DNA of 64,000 nt from Alcanivorax sp. 24 (lineage in GTDB: Bacteria; Pseudomonadota; Gammaproteobacteria; Pseudomonadales; Alcanivoracaceae), in NCBI RefSeq assembly GCF_004360225.1, contig NZ_SNUA01000010.1, forward strand, positions 62,001 through 126,000. Reading direction: 5' to 3'. Positions 9,280 through 19,793 of this stretch are shown piece by piece. The stretch's first letter is position 1. Each line of letters begins with the position of its first letter. The notes under the pieces are model-generated. The model searched no databases. It was not told the DNA's origin and worked only from the letters and a program-made list of their open reading frames with translations. The position numbers and the translations under genes are program-made.

Positions 9280-10394
9280 GACGGGGCGCCATCGATACTT
9301 TTCCGCCCTGTTGTGGTGTCTTTGGGTATGGACGGCGCTTGCTGGAAGGGGCGGGTCCGGGACAGGTCCGGACCCGTGTGAAGCTTCTCCGGCCAGTAAT
9401 AGAGCATCACCGCCAGGGTGTTGCGGTGCTCGCCGCGGGCGGGGTCGGTGCTGCCGTCGGTGGCCGGAATCATGTCCGCCTTGTCATCAAACTCCCGTTC
9501 CAGCGCCGCTTTGACCTTGCCGATGACCGGGTTGTCCGGCTCTTCCGCGAGCAGGAAACACAGCGCCATCTCGGTATACACATCCGGCTTGGTGCCTTGG
9601 ATGACGTGGCCGGCCCGGTGCTCGAAATAATCGAAAATCCAGGCAAAGTCCTTGCGCGCCACGGCATGTTGGTAATAGCCGCTGGCGGCGATCACCAGAT
9701 GGGTCATGCCATAGACCTTTTCCTGCAATTCGAGCCCCTGGTGCCGGGTGTCGGGTGGGTAGACGCGCCGAAAGGCCTGTTGGTAGGGCTCGCGCAAATC
9801 CTGTAATCCGAGCCGGTACAGGTAGTAGACCAGGTTCGCGGTCTGCGCCGAGTACACCGTGATGACCTCGGGATCGAGTACGAAGGAGCGGAAGTCGAAT
9901 TCCCTCAGATAGGCCAGGGCGCGGCCGGTGCCCTGAAACGGCGGTTTGCCGGCAAGATGCAACTCCTCAAGTTGATTGACGCGGTACAGTAACCGTTTGG
10001 CGAAGGGCAGCTCGCCACTGCGGCGCAGCAAGGCCTTGCGGCGTTGATACTTGAGGGTGTCGTCGCGGTAGTCGTCCACCAATTGGCTGGCCAGGGCCTG
10101 CCGCTGGTCCGCGGAGTCGAGGGCCTGCATGGCTTGCCGCCAGCGCGGCAGAATGGCCAGAACCTCGTCGCGGATCGGTGCCAGATAAACGTCGTCGCCG
10201 GTCAGACGGTACAGGCGTAGGGCGTAGTGGCGCTGCTTGTCCGGTGGCAGGGACGGCAGCACGGTCTCATAGCGGTCCCGGATCTGTTCGCCGAGAGATG
10301 GCGCGGAAGGCGGTGAAGCGGTGGCGATGGCGCCAGTCAGGAGTGTCGACAGGGCAGCCAGAACGAGCAGGGCGTACAGGCGGAAGCCGGACAT
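9249..10394 (-). CDS. DUF3541-type exported protein
   Basis: 381 residues from the ATG at 10394, chosen because GGAGGGAG stands just upstream and because the sequence then opens with a clear signal peptide ([19 protein letters not shown], cleavage near ATA-SPP). The body is helix-rich and soluble, with conserved-looking [31 protein letters not shown] and [14 protein letters not shown] blocks. I associate it with DUF3541, a gammaproteobacterial family of unknown function, without certainty. No enzymatic motif is recognised. It likely acts in the periplasm. Its stop lies inside the end of the convergent hydrolase gene. Confidence 0.7.
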   Translation of the reverse strand: MSGFRLYALLVLAALSTLLTGAIATASPPSAPSLGEQIRDRYETVLPSLPPDKQRHYALRLYRLTGDDVYLAPIRDEVLAILPRWRQAMQALDSADQRQALASQLVDDYRDDTLKYQRRKALLRRSGELPFAKRLLYRVNQLEELHLAGKPPFQGTGRALAYLREFDFRSFVLDPEVITVYSAQTANLVYYLYRLGLQDLREPYQQAFRRVYPPDTRHQGLELQEKVYGMTHLVIAASGYYQHAVARKDFAWIFDYFEHRAGHVIQGTKPDVYTEMALCFLLAEEPDNPVIGKVKAALEREFDDKADMIPATDGSTDPARGEHRNTLAVMLYYWPEKLHTGPDLSRTRPFQQAPSIPKDTTTGRKSIDGAPSQASRTRFMD

Positions 10395-10528
10395 GGGACT
10401 CCCTCCGGGTGGCACCCCGGTGACCGGGGTCATAGTGCCCTTGTACCGCCGCCGAGGGGCGCCCCGCAACAACCATGATGACGGGCTGTGACGCCGGTCC
10501 ACGGCGGGACAGGGGGGCCCGGGTTTGC

Positions 10529-10610
10529 TAGAATAGCCGCCGTTTGGGCCGGTCGCCGAGCCGACCGCGCCGCCGATGATTCAAAAGGCCCGCGCCGAGC
10601 GGGTTTTTTT
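10529..10610 (+). ncRNA. Candidate small RNA or short terminated leader
   Basis: A -10-like TAGAAT at 10529-10534 would start transcription near 10541. A small GGTCG/CGACC hairpin follows, then an intrinsic terminator at 10589-10610. The unit would give a transcript of about 70 nt. No clear -35 is visible, and conservation cannot be judged from one sequence. It could equally be an attenuated leader of the downstream RDD gene. Confidence 0.3.
10589..10610 (+). terminator. Intrinsic terminator
   Basis: CCCGC (10589-10593) and GCGGG (10599-10603) form a stem around GCCGA, followed directly by seven T residues (10604-10610) and preceded by an A-rich stretch. It is a textbook rho-independent terminator on the plus strand, located 155 bp upstream of the RDD gene, with no annotated plus-strand gene before it. 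Confidence 0.65.
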
Positions 10611-10744
10611 GTGACCATCATTCATGATGGTCACCTTACGGGCCGTCGCCGGAGCGACGTCAAAAATCGTTCCGGACGATTTATTTGTGACCACCATCCG
10701 TGATGGGGCGCCCTCAGTGGCGGTCACTCCGCGGGCCGTCGCCC
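10611..10744. repeat. Two tandem hairpin-containing repeat units
   Basis: Unit 1: GTGACCATCA (10611-10620) and TGATGGTCAC (10625-10634) form a perfect 10-bp stem with a 4-nt loop, followed by TTACGGGCCGTCGCC. Unit 2: GTGACC (10687-10692) pairs with GGTCAC (10722-10727), enclosing an inner CATC/GATG hairpin, followed by TCCGCGGGCCGTCGCC. Both are preceded by a T-rich TTTGTGACC. They look like a duplicated structured element with one copy expanded. Function is unknown; a protein-binding site or an mRNA leader structure is possible. Confidence 0.55.
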
Positions 10745-10766
10745 GGGTAACTCGTATGGAGCAGCG

Positions 10767-11243
10767 ATGATCGAAGATGCCAGACCCGCGGGCCTGATCA
10801 AACGGCTGATGGCGCTGGTCTACGATGGCTTTCTGGTGTTGGCGTTATGGTTTATAACCGCCGGGCTCTTCGTCATCGTTTATAACCACACGGGATTGCC
10901 GACCCAGGAGATCAACGGTGTCACCCGGGCCGATCCGATGGTGCTGAAGGGGGTGCTGTTCCCCCTGCTGCTGGTGGAGACCTGGGCTTTCTATGCCTGG
11001 TTCTGGCTGCATGGTGGCCAGACTCTGGGAATGCGCGCCTGGCGGCTGCAAATTCGTGGCTATCGTGGCGGGCCGGTGAAATTCTGGCAGACCCTGGCCC
11101 GTTTCGCCGCCGCCGGTGTGTCCTGGTTGATGCTGGGGGCCGGTTATCTGGTGGTGTTGGTGCATCCTCATCAAACTCTGCATGATCGATTGTCCCTCAC
11201 CGCCACGGTGGAAATGTCGAAGAACGGCAAAGGTTGCTCCTGA
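10767..11243 (+). CDS. RDD family membrane protein
   Basis: 158 residues. R-D-D-type features are present: a first membrane helix after ARPAGLIKRLMALVYDGFLVLALWF, a second in the LLVETWAFYAWFWLHGGQTLGMRAWRLQI region and a third near FAAAGVSWLMLGAGYLVVL, then HPHQTLHDRLSLTATV at the end. GQTLGMRAWRLQI and HDRLS are family hallmarks. RDD proteins are small three-helix inner-membrane proteins of mostly unknown function; some are linked to ion or osmotic responses. GGAG precedes the ATG. queA follows after 28 bp, so it may be co-transcribed with queA-tgt. Confidence 0.85.
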   Translation: MIEDARPAGLIKRLMALVYDGFLVLALWFITAGLFVIVYNHTGLPTQEINGVTRADPMVLKGVLFPLLLVETWAFYAWFWLHGGQTLGMRAWRLQIRGYRGGPVKFWQTLARFAAAGVSWLMLGAGYLVVLVHPHQTLHDRLSLTATVEMSKNGKGCS

Positions 11244-12290
11244 ACACATGTGAGCTGAACACGGGTGATACGTGCAAGTCGACGATTTTGATTTTGAGTT
11301 ACCGGACCAACTGATCGCCCGCTATCCGCCAGCGCGGAGGCGTGATGCGCGTTTGCTGACGCTGACCGGGGCGGGGATGGGGCATGGCCGGTTTCCGGAT
11401 CTGTCCGCCTGGCTGAAGCCCGGCGATCTGTTGGTGTTCAACGACACTCGCGTGATCCCGGCCCGCCTGTTCGGCCGCAAGCAAACCGGCGGGCGGGTGG
11501 AAGTGCTGATCGAGCGTCTGCTCGGCGGTCGTGAGGCGCTGGCCCATGTGCGGGCTTCCAAGTCGCCCAAGGCCGGCGGCTGGCTGGAATTTGACCACGG
11601 CGTGGCGGCGGAGGTTCGCGGTCGGCGTGGCGAATTGTTCCACCTGGTGTTCACCGGGTGTCAGCAGGTGCTGGATGCTCTGGAGCGCATTGGCCACGTG
11701 CCGTTGCCGCCTTACATCGACCGCCCGGACGAAGACACCGACTTGCAGCGCTATCAGACCGTGTATGCCCGGGAGCCGGGCGCGGTGGCGGCGCCCACCG
11801 CCGGTTTGCATTTCGACGAGGCCTTCATCGAGCAGCTGCGGGAGCAGGGCGTGGACACGGGCTTCGTCACCTTGCATGTGGGCGCGGGCACGTTCCAGCC
11901 GGTGCGCGTGGATAAGGTGGAAGAGCATCACATGCACAGTGAGCGCTTTCGTATCAGTGAAGCCCTGGTGGAGCAGGTACTGGCGACGCGAGCCCGTGGC
12001 GGACGGGTGGTGGCGGTGGGTACCACGGCGCTGCGGGCTCTGGAAGCCGCCAGCGCTGACGGTGCGTTGACCCAGGGGGAGGCGGAAACCGATATCTTCA
12101 TCTATCCCGGTTACCGTTTTCGTCAGGTGGACGCCCTGGTCACCAACTTCCATCTGCCGCGTTCCACCCTGCTGATGCTGATCAGCGCCTTTGCCGGCCG
12201 GGAACGGGTGCTGGCGGCTTACCGGGAAGCAGTCCGTGAAGGCTACCGCTTTTTCAGTTACGGCGATGCCATGTTCATCGAAAGGGTGCC

Positions 12291-13554
<1,264 letters not shown>

Positions 13555-13576
13555 CGCGAAAACGTGGAGAATTGAG

Positions 13577-13900
13577 ATGAACTGGTTGATTTCGCCCGCT
13601 TATGCACAAGCCGCCGGAGGTCCGGGCGGTGGCATCGAACTGATCATGCTGGTGGTGATGATCGCGGTGTTCTATTTCTTCCTGATCCGCCCGCAGCAGA
13701 AGCGCGCCAAGGAACACCGCAATCTGGTGCAGAACCTGAACAAAGGTGACGAGGTAGTAACCGCCGGCGGCATTCTCGGCCGGGTGACCAAAGTCACCGA
13801 CGAATTCGTGGTGGTGGAAATCAGCGACAATCTGGAAATCAAACTGCAAAAACAGAGTGTCCAGGCCACGTTGCCGAAGGGCACCATCAAATCCATATAA
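13577..13900 (+). CDS. yajC: Sec translocase accessory subunit YajC
   Basis: 107 residues from the ATG at 13577, supported by GGAG upstream; longer in-frame starts would run into tgt. It has one membrane helix (ELIMLVVMIAVFYFFLIRPQQKRAKEH) and a short cytoplasmic domain with GDEVVTAGGILGRVTKV, as expected. YajC associates with SecDF and SecYEG at the inner membrane. It is the first gene of yajC-secD-secF. Confidence 0.96.
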   Translation: MNWLISPAYAQAAGGPGGGIELIMLVVMIAVFYFFLIRPQQKRAKEHRNLVQNLNKGDEVVTAGGILGRVTKVTDEFVVVEISDNLEIKLQKQSVQATLPKGTIKSI

Positions 13901-13963
13901 AAAGAGGTGTGTCCGGCCCGGTCGCTCCGGGCCGCCGCCTCCCGGCAATACCGGAAGACGATT

Positions 13964-15847
13964 ATGACCCGCTACCCGCGCTGGAAATTCTTCCTGCTCA
14001 TGGCCGTGCTGTTTGTTTGCGGCCTCTATGCTCTTCCCAACCTGTTCCCCGATGCGCCGGCCGTACAGATCAGCAGTGCCAAGGCCGGTGGCGAGGTGTC
14101 CGACAGCGCCAGCCAGCGCGTGCTGCGGCAATTGGATCAGGCGGGTCTGCAACACGGGCCCGGCGAACACATCGACGGCGGCTCCTGGCTGGTGCGCTTC
14201 AGCGATAACGACAGCCAGCTCCGTGCCCGAGAGCTTCTCGCCGGCTCCCTCGGCGATGAGTACGTGGTGGCCCTGAACCTGGCACCCACCACTCCAGGCT
14301 GGCTGCGTGCCATCGGCGCTTCGCCGATGAACCTGGGGCTGGACTTGCGCGGTGGTGTGCATTTCCTGTTGCAGGTGGACATGGACGCGGTGGTGAACCA
14401 GCGCATGGAAGCCTGGGCCGGTCAGATCAAACTGGCGCTGAAAAACGAAGGCATTCGTTACCGCGACGTGCGGCAAGACGGCCAGCAGTTGCGCGTGCAG
14501 TTCGCCAACTCCGAAGACGCCGACTCGGCCCGCACTCTGCTGCGTAACGCGCTGCCGGAATTCTCGCTGGACTCCGATCCCGAGCAGCGGGTGCTGGTGT
14601 TCAACCTGAACCCGACCGCCCTCAAGGACATGCAGGATTACGCGGTGGATCAGAACCGCACCGCGCTGAATAACCGGGTCAACGAACTGGGCGTGGCCGA
14701 GCCGGTGGTGCAACGGCAGGGGGCGGACCGCATCGTCGTGCAACTGCCCGGGGTACAGGACGCGGCCCAGGCCCGCCGTATTCTCGGCCGTACCGCCACC
14801 CTGGAATTCCGGCTGGTCAATCAGGACTATCCGGCCAGCCGTGCCGCCACCGGCGTGGCGCCGCCGGGCACCGAGATTTTCCCCTTCCGCGGTCAGGGGG
14901 ATCGTCCGGTGATTCTGGATCGCGCCAAGATCGCCACCGGTGACGAAGTCACCAACGCGCAGATGGGGTTCGATCCGCAAAACGGCACCCCGCAGGTGAA
15001 CGTGTCCCTGGATTCCGCCGGTGCCCGCCGGATGCAGCGGGTGACCTCACAGAACGTCGGCAATCCGATGGCGGTGCTGTTCATCGAAACCAAGACCGAG
15101 ATGCGCTCGCGTACCAATGAGAACGGTGAGACCGAGCAAGTACCGGTGAGCACCACCGACCGTTACGTGATCAACGTGGCCACTATCCAGGACACTCTGG
15201 GCAGCCGCTTCCGGATTACAGGTCTGGACAGCCCGGCGGAAGCGTCCGAGCTGGCGCTGCTGCTGCGTGCCGGTTCCCTGGCCGCGCCTGTGACCATCAT
15301 CGAAGAGCGCACCATCGGTCCCAGCCTGGGGGCGGAAAATATCGAGGCCGGCCTCAAATCCATGGCGCTGGGCATGGTTCTGGTGCTGGTGTTCATGCTG
15401 GTCTGGTACAAGGTGTTCGGTATCTTCGCCAATGTGGCGCTGGTCGGTAACCTGTTGATCATCGTCGGTATCATGTCGCTGATTCCCGGCGCCACCCTGA
15501 CCCTGCCGGGCATCGCTGGTATCGTCCTGACAGTGGGCATGGCGGTGGACGCCAACGTGCTGATCTATGAACGTATCCGGGAAGAATTAAAGAAAGGCGT
15601 GCGTCCACGGCAGGCCATCGATGAAGGGTACGCCAAGGCGTTCAGCACCATTCTTGATGCCAACATCACCACCATGATCGTCGCGGTGATCCTGTTCTCC
15701 GCCGGCACCGGCTCGGTGCAGGGGTTCGCGGTGACTCTGTTTATCGGCATCCTCTCCTCCATGTTTACCGCCATCGTGGGCACCCGCGCCATGGTGGAAA
15801 TGGTCTACGGCCGCGGCGCCCGTCCGCCGGCCAAACTGAGTATTTGA
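13964..15847 (+). CDS. secD: Protein translocase subunit SecD
   Basis: 627 residues from the ATG at 13964, chosen because GGAAG stands before it and MTRYPRWKFF matches the usual SecD N-terminus. One N-terminal membrane helix is followed by a large periplasmic domain carrying the LGLDLRGGVHFLLQVD motif, then five C-terminal helices (from about residue 460) including GIVLTVGMAVDANVLIYERIREE, the family signature. SecD with SecF uses the proton-motive force to pull exported proteins across the membrane. Confidence 0.97.
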   Translation: MTRYPRWKFFLLMAVLFVCGLYALPNLFPDAPAVQISSAKAGGEVSDSASQRVLRQLDQAGLQHGPGEHIDGGSWLVRFSDNDSQLRARELLAGSLGDEYVVALNLAPTTPGWLRAIGASPMNLGLDLRGGVHFLLQVDMDAVVNQRMEAWAGQIKLALKNEGIRYRDVRQDGQQLRVQFANSEDADSARTLLRNALPEFSLDSDPEQRVLVFNLNPTALKDMQDYAVDQNRTALNNRVNELGVAEPVVQRQGADRIVVQLPGVQDAAQARRILGRTATLEFRLVNQDYPASRAATGVAPPGTEIFPFRGQGDRPVILDRAKIATGDEVTNAQMGFDPQNGTPQVNVSLDSAGARRMQRVTSQNVGNPMAVLFIETKTEMRSRTNENGETEQVPVSTTDRYVINVATIQDTLGSRFRITGLDSPAEASELALLLRAGSLAAPVTIIEERTIGPSLGAENIEAGLKSMALGMVLVLVFMLVWYKVFGIFANVALVGNLLIIVGIMSLIPGATLTLPGIAGIVLTVGMAVDANVLIYERIREELKKGVRPRQAIDEGYAKAFSTILDANITTMIVAVILFSAGTGSVQGFAVTLFIGILSSMFTAIVGTRAMVEMVYGRGARPPAKLSI

Positions 15848-15854
15848 GGTGCTT

Positions 15855-16781
15855 ATGAGTAACAAGGCTCCTTTCTCCATCAATTTCCTGGGCATCCGGC
15901 GGGTATTCGCGGCGCTGTCGATCATTCTGGTGATCGGCTCCATCGGGCTGCTGGCGACCCAGGGGCTGAATCTGGGGATGGATTTCACCGGTGGCACCTC
16001 GGTGGTGGCCAAGGGCGAAAATGAAGTGATCATCGACGATGTGCGTTCCGCGCTGGAAGGCACTCCGTTCGAAGAGGCCACCGTGGTGCGTTACGGATCG
16101 CCCCGGGATATCAGTATCCGGGTGCCCACCCTGAACGATATGCCCGCGGATCAGGTAGGGCCGCGGCTTACAGAGGTGGTGGAAAGCAAGCTGCCCGGGC
16201 TGAAGGTTCTGCAGGTGGAATTTGTTGGTCCGCAAGTCGGCGACGAACTGCGCGACGAGTCCGGCCTCGCGCTGCTGATGGCGCTGGGCCTGATGTTGGT
16301 TTACGTGTGGTTCCGCTTCACCAACAAGTTTGGTGTCGCCACCGTGGTGGCCTTGCTGCACGACGTGATCATCGTCCTGGGTCTGTTCTCGCTGACGCGC
16401 TGGACTTTCGATCTGACGGTGCTGGCGGCGGTGCTGGCGTTGATCGGCTACTCGCTGAACGACTCCATCGTGGTGGCGGACCGGATCCGGGAGAACTTCC
16501 GCGATACCCGGGAAACCGACGCGGAGAAGATCATCAATGGCTCTCTCAATGAAACCCTGAGTCGGACCATCAACACCTCCTTCACGACGTTGCTGGTATT
16601 GATTGCCCTGTTCTTCTTTGGCGGTGAAGTGATGCGTGCCTTCTCCGAAGCGCTGCTGGTGGGGATCGCGGTGGGTACCTACTCGTCCATATACGTGGTC
16701 ACCAACATGCTGTTCCTGATGAAAGTGGATAAGCAGGACTTCATCATTCCGGAGAAGAAGGAAGTGGACGATATGCCCTGA
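15855..16781 (+). CDS. secF: Protein translocase subunit SecF
   Basis: 308 residues. ATG 15855 is preferred because GAGG at 15846-15849 is well spaced; a GTG at 15849 is in frame. It has the characteristic NLGMDFTGGTSV motif after the first helix and ALIGYSLNDSIVVADRIRENFR in the C-terminal membrane domain. It starts 7 bp after secD ends and completes the SecDF complex. Confidence 0.97.
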   Translation: MSNKAPFSINFLGIRRVFAALSIILVIGSIGLLATQGLNLGMDFTGGTSVVAKGENEVIIDDVRSALEGTPFEEATVVRYGSPRDISIRVPTLNDMPADQVGPRLTEVVESKLPGLKVLQVEFVGPQVGDELRDESGLALLMALGLMLVYVWFRFTNKFGVATVVALLHDVIIVLGLFSLTRWTFDLTVLAAVLALIGYSLNDSIVVADRIRENFRDTRETDAEKIINGSLNETLSRTINTSFTTLLVLIALFFFGGEVMRAFSEALLVGIAVGTYSSIYVVTNMLFLMKVDKQDFIIPEKKEVDDMP

Positions 16782-16816
16782 TGGCGGGGTGCCGCCTGGG
16801 CCGTTTCGTACGGACT

Positions 16817-17055
16817 TGCCCACGAAGCCGCTGCAGGCAAGCTCCCACGGAGCGGCTTCGTGGTTCATTGCTGTGGAAGAGGCCCGGGCGGCGCTCCGCT
16901 TGGACACGAATGCCTCCGGGCCGCTGGCCATTCGCTTGCAAGCAAGCTCCCACAGCGGCTGTGTAGCATGATCCGTGGGAGACCAGCTTGCTGGCGAATC
17001 GGCGTATCAGTGAGCTTGCAGGGCACCATGGAGTTTCCTACAGCGGCCTTGTGGA
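16817..17055. repeat. Cluster of REP-like palindromic elements
   Basis: In the 299-bp gap after secF, CACGAAGCCGCT (16821-16832) and AGCGGCTTCGTG (16851-16862) are perfect inverted arms around GGCAAGCTCCCACGG. A second pair, ATTCGCTTGCAAGCAAGCTCCCAC-like at about 16930-16952 and GTGGGAGACCAGCTTGCTGGCGAAT-like at about 16976-17000, faces it. The core words GTGGGAG, CAAGCTCCCAC and AGCGGC are those of REP elements in Pseudomonas relatives. A related element is at 53109-53153. They may also end transcription between the convergent secF and aminotransferase genes. Confidence 0.7.
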
Positions 17056-17080
17056 AACCTCCTGAGAGATTAGCCTCACC

Positions 17081-18277
17081 CTAGAAATCCTGTTTGGCCA
17101 TCCACGGAATAATGCGCTCGAACGCCGCCTCGATCTGCTCCAGCGAGGTGGAGTAACTGATCCGTATGGCGTTGGCACAGGATTCGCCAAAGGTGTCCCC
17201 TGCCACCGTGCAGACACCGGTCTCTCGCAGCAGCTTCAGCGCCACATTGCCGCCGTTGACGCCTTCCGGAAGCGACGGAAACAGATAGAAGGCCCCCTCG
17301 GGCCGGTAGCCGGTCAGGTGCGGTGTCCGCTCCACCAGTTCCACCAATCGATCCCGCCGCCGCTGATATTCGGCCAGCATGGTGTCCACGAATGAGCGGT
17401 CGCCGTTCAAGGCCGCCACCCCCGCCCACTGGCAGGGTGTATTGGCCACGGTGGTAGTGAACATGTGATAGCGGCGCAGCTTCTTGATCGCGCCTTGGCT
17501 GGCCATCAACCAGCCGATGCGCATCCCCGCCATGCTGAACGTCTTGGAAAAGCTGGAAACCACCATCACGTGGTCGAGGTCGGCGCAGCATGACAGCACA
17601 CTGGGATATTCTCGCCCGTCATAAACCAGATGGTCGTAAACCTCGTCGCTGATCACATAGACGCCCCGGTAGGCCGCCTCCTGGACGATGGCCTCCACGG
17701 TTTCCCGTGGATAGAGCGTACCGGTGGGATTGCTCGGCGAGTTGAGTACGATGGCGCAGGTGTTGTTGTCGATGGCGTCGATGACCGCTTCGGGGTCCAA
17801 TTGGTGGTTCTGTTCGGCGTGGGTGGGGATCGCCTTGACGACGCCGCCGTTCATGCGGATCAAGGGCGCGTAAAGCATGAAGGCCGGCTCCGGCACGATG
17901 AACTCCCGACCCGGCGCGGAGGTGGCGGTGAGTGCCAGATAGATGGCCTCGGTGGCACCGGTGGTGACCATGATGTTTTCCGGCACCAGCGGCCGTTGAT
18001 AACGATTCCGGTAGTAGTCCGCCAGAGCGTCCAGCAGTTCCGGTAGTCCGGCGTCCATGGTGTAACCGGTCTGGCCGGCTTGCAGCGCCTCCACGGCCGC
18101 CTGCACCACGTGCTCCGGTGGCTTGAAATCCGGTTGTCCAATGGACAAATGAATGACGTCGTCCATGGTGGCGGCCAGATTCACCATGCGGCGGATGCCC
18201 GGCACCGGCATGGTGTGCAGCGCCGGATTCCAGATCGGGTCCTCGGATTCGTAGAAGTCGATGTCCAGTTCGCTCAC
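17081..18277 (-). CDS. PLP-dependent class I/II aminotransferase
   Basis: 398 residues starting with GTG at 18277 after a strong AGGAGG. Fold-type I aminotransferase blocks are clear: HLSIGQPDFKPPEHV, YTMDAGLPELLDALADYY, NSPSNPTGTLYP (PLP/substrate site), YVISDEVYDHLVYDG, the PLP lysine in SSFSKTFSMAGMRIGW and a C-terminal IRISYSTS with the carboxylate-binding arginine. It resembles aspartate or aromatic aminotransferases annotated only as pyridoxal-phosphate-dependent. It is the last gene of a six-gene operon (gaps of about 75 bp or less) and probably removes the amino group from the pathway's substrate. The specific substrate is unknown. Confidence 0.9.
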   Translation of the reverse strand: MSELDIDFYESEDPIWNPALHTMPVPGIRRMVNLAATMDDVIHLSIGQPDFKPPEHVVQAAVEALQAGQTGYTMDAGLPELLDALADYYRNRYQRPLVPENIMVTTGATEAIYLALTATSAPGREFIVPEPAFMLYAPLIRMNGGVVKAIPTHAEQNHQLDPEAVIDAIDNNTCAIVLNSPSNPTGTLYPRETVEAIVQEAAYRGVYVISDEVYDHLVYDGREYPSVLSCCADLDHVMVVSSFSKTFSMAGMRIGWLMASQGAIKKLRRYHMFTTTVANTPCQWAGVAALNGDRSFVDTMLAEYQRRRDRLVELVERTPHLTGYRPEGAFYLFPSLPEGVNGGNVALKLLRETGVCTVAGDTFGESCANAIRISYSTSLEQIEAAFERIIPWMAKQDF

Positions 18278-18321
18278 GGTGCCTCCTGTCGACGGTGCTT
18301 ACCCATTGAGAGTGCCTCCGG

Positions 18322-19731
18322 TCAGTCGACCCCGGCCAGCGGCGGAAACCGTCGCCAGGGCCGTTGCTGTTCGAACTGATGCCCGGCGCGCAGCACCAGG
18401 GCGTCATCGAAACGGCGGCCGACGATCTGCAGCCCCATGGGCAAGCCGGCGCTGTCCAGGCCCAGAGGGAGCGACAATGCCGGTTGGCCAGTGAGGTTGA
18501 ACGGGTAGGTGAAGGGCGTCCAGGTGGGCCAGCGGGTGCTGGGCCAGTCCACGGGTACTTCCCGGGCGGTATCAAAGGCGGTGATTGGCAGTGTCGGCGT
18601 CACCAGTAAATCGTATTTCTCATGGAACAGCGCCATCCGTTCCGACAGCGCCAGCCGTTCGTTCACCGCGCCCAGATAGTCGAGCATAGACAGCCGCTCC
18701 GCTTTGCTGACCACTTCCATCAGGGCCGGGTCCATCAGCGAGCGCTGGCGCGCGCCCAACTCCCGGCAGGCGTTGGCCGCGCCGCCGTAGAACAGGTGGC
18801 CGAAGGCGGCTAGGGGACTGCGAAAGCCCGGATCGGCTTCCACCACCTCCGCGCCCAGCTCCCGCAATACCTTCACCGCTTCATCACAGGCCTGTTCAAT
18901 GTCGGCGGCCACATCCACGTAGCCCAGATTGCGGCTGTAGGCGATACGCAGTCCTTTGAGGTCGCCGTCCAGGGCGGCCAGATAATCCCGTGGGCGGCGC
19001 GGGGCGGCCTGGGCGTCGCGCGAATCCGCTTCGCTCAACACCTGCATCATCAGGGCGCAGTCCGCCACCGTGCGCGTCATCGGTCCGGCGTGGGCCAGCG
19101 TGCCGAACGGACTGGCGGGCCAGTGCGGCACTTCGCCGAAGGTCGGTTTGTGTCCGACGATGCCGCAGAAGGCGGCGGGAATGCGAATGGAGCCGCCAGC
19201 GTCGGTGCCCAGGGCCAGCGGCGCCATGCCGGCGGCCACCGCCGCCGCCGATCCGCCGCTGGAGCCTCCGGCGGTTTTGGCCGGATCCCAGGGATTGTTG
19301 GTGGCGCCGCACAGGGGGCTGTCGGTCACCCCTTTCCAGCCAAACTCCGGCGTCGTGGTCTTGCCCAATGGCACATAGCCGTGGCGTTCCAGTGCCGCCA
19401 CCGCCGGAGCGCGCTTGCCCAGGGTCTTGACCGGATCGACGGTGCGCGAGCCTTTCAGGGTGGGCCACATCGGGGTGAGGAAAACATCCTTGATCGCCAC
19501 CGGAACGCCGTCCAGCAAGCCCTGGCTATCATCGCGCAGATAGCGTTGCTCGGCCTCCCGGGCGGAGGTCAGAGTGGTATCACGATCAATCAGACACCAG
19601 GCATTCAATGCCGGGTCCTGTTGCTCGATCTGATCGAGCAGGGTTTCGGTCACCTCCACCGGGGACAATGCCCGGCTTTGGTAGGCTTGCCGCAATGCCC
19701 GCGCGCTCAGGGCGCGTATATCCTCGCTCAT
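18322..19731 (-). CDS. Amidase (amidase-signature family)
   Basis: 469 residues of the GatA/amidase-signature family. The Ser-cisSer-Lys triad is visible: lysine in GVPVAIKDVF, cis-serine in AGGSSGGSAAAVAAGMAPLALG and nucleophile serine in TDAGGSIRIPAAFCG. The C-terminal part ends in TGQPALSLPLGLDSAGLPMGLQIVGRRFDD. No gatB or gatC is near and the protein is not flanked by translation genes, so it is a catabolic or detoxifying amidase rather than GatA. GGAGGAGG precedes the ATG. In this operon it could release an amine or amino acid from an amide before transamination; this is inference. Confidence 0.92.
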   Translation of the reverse strand: MSEDIRALSARALRQAYQSRALSPVEVTETLLDQIEQQDPALNAWCLIDRDTTLTSAREAEQRYLRDDSQGLLDGVPVAIKDVFLTPMWPTLKGSRTVDPVKTLGKRAPAVAALERHGYVPLGKTTTPEFGWKGVTDSPLCGATNNPWDPAKTAGGSSGGSAAAVAAGMAPLALGTDAGGSIRIPAAFCGIVGHKPTFGEVPHWPASPFGTLAHAGPMTRTVADCALMMQVLSEADSRDAQAAPRRPRDYLAALDGDLKGLRIAYSRNLGYVDVAADIEQACDEAVKVLRELGAEVVEADPGFRSPLAAFGHLFYGGAANACRELGARQRSLMDPALMEVVSKAERLSMLDYLGAVNERLALSERMALFHEKYDLLVTPTLPITAFDTAREVPVDWPSTRWPTWTPFTYPFNLTGQPALSLPLGLDSAGLPMGLQIVGRRFDDALVLRAGHQFEQQRPWRRFPPLAGVD

Positions 19732-19793
19732 GGATGGCCTCCTCCGCTGGTGGCGGTGCCGGCACGGGGGTGGAGGAACGGCGCGAGGCGAGG

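Larger units (their letters stand above)
10395..10766. other. 372-bp intergenic region with terminator and structured repeats
   Basis: Divergent spacer between the DUF3541 gene and the RDD gene. It holds a TAGAAT -10-like box (10529-10534), an intrinsic terminator (10589-10610), and two related stem-loop units ending in GGGCCGTCGCC (10611-10656 and 10687-10744). No protein gene is supported in it. Confidence 0.5.

Noticed and set aside
15765-16931. Long minus-strand open frame opposite secF
   Set aside because: Antisense shadow of secF; no family signature.
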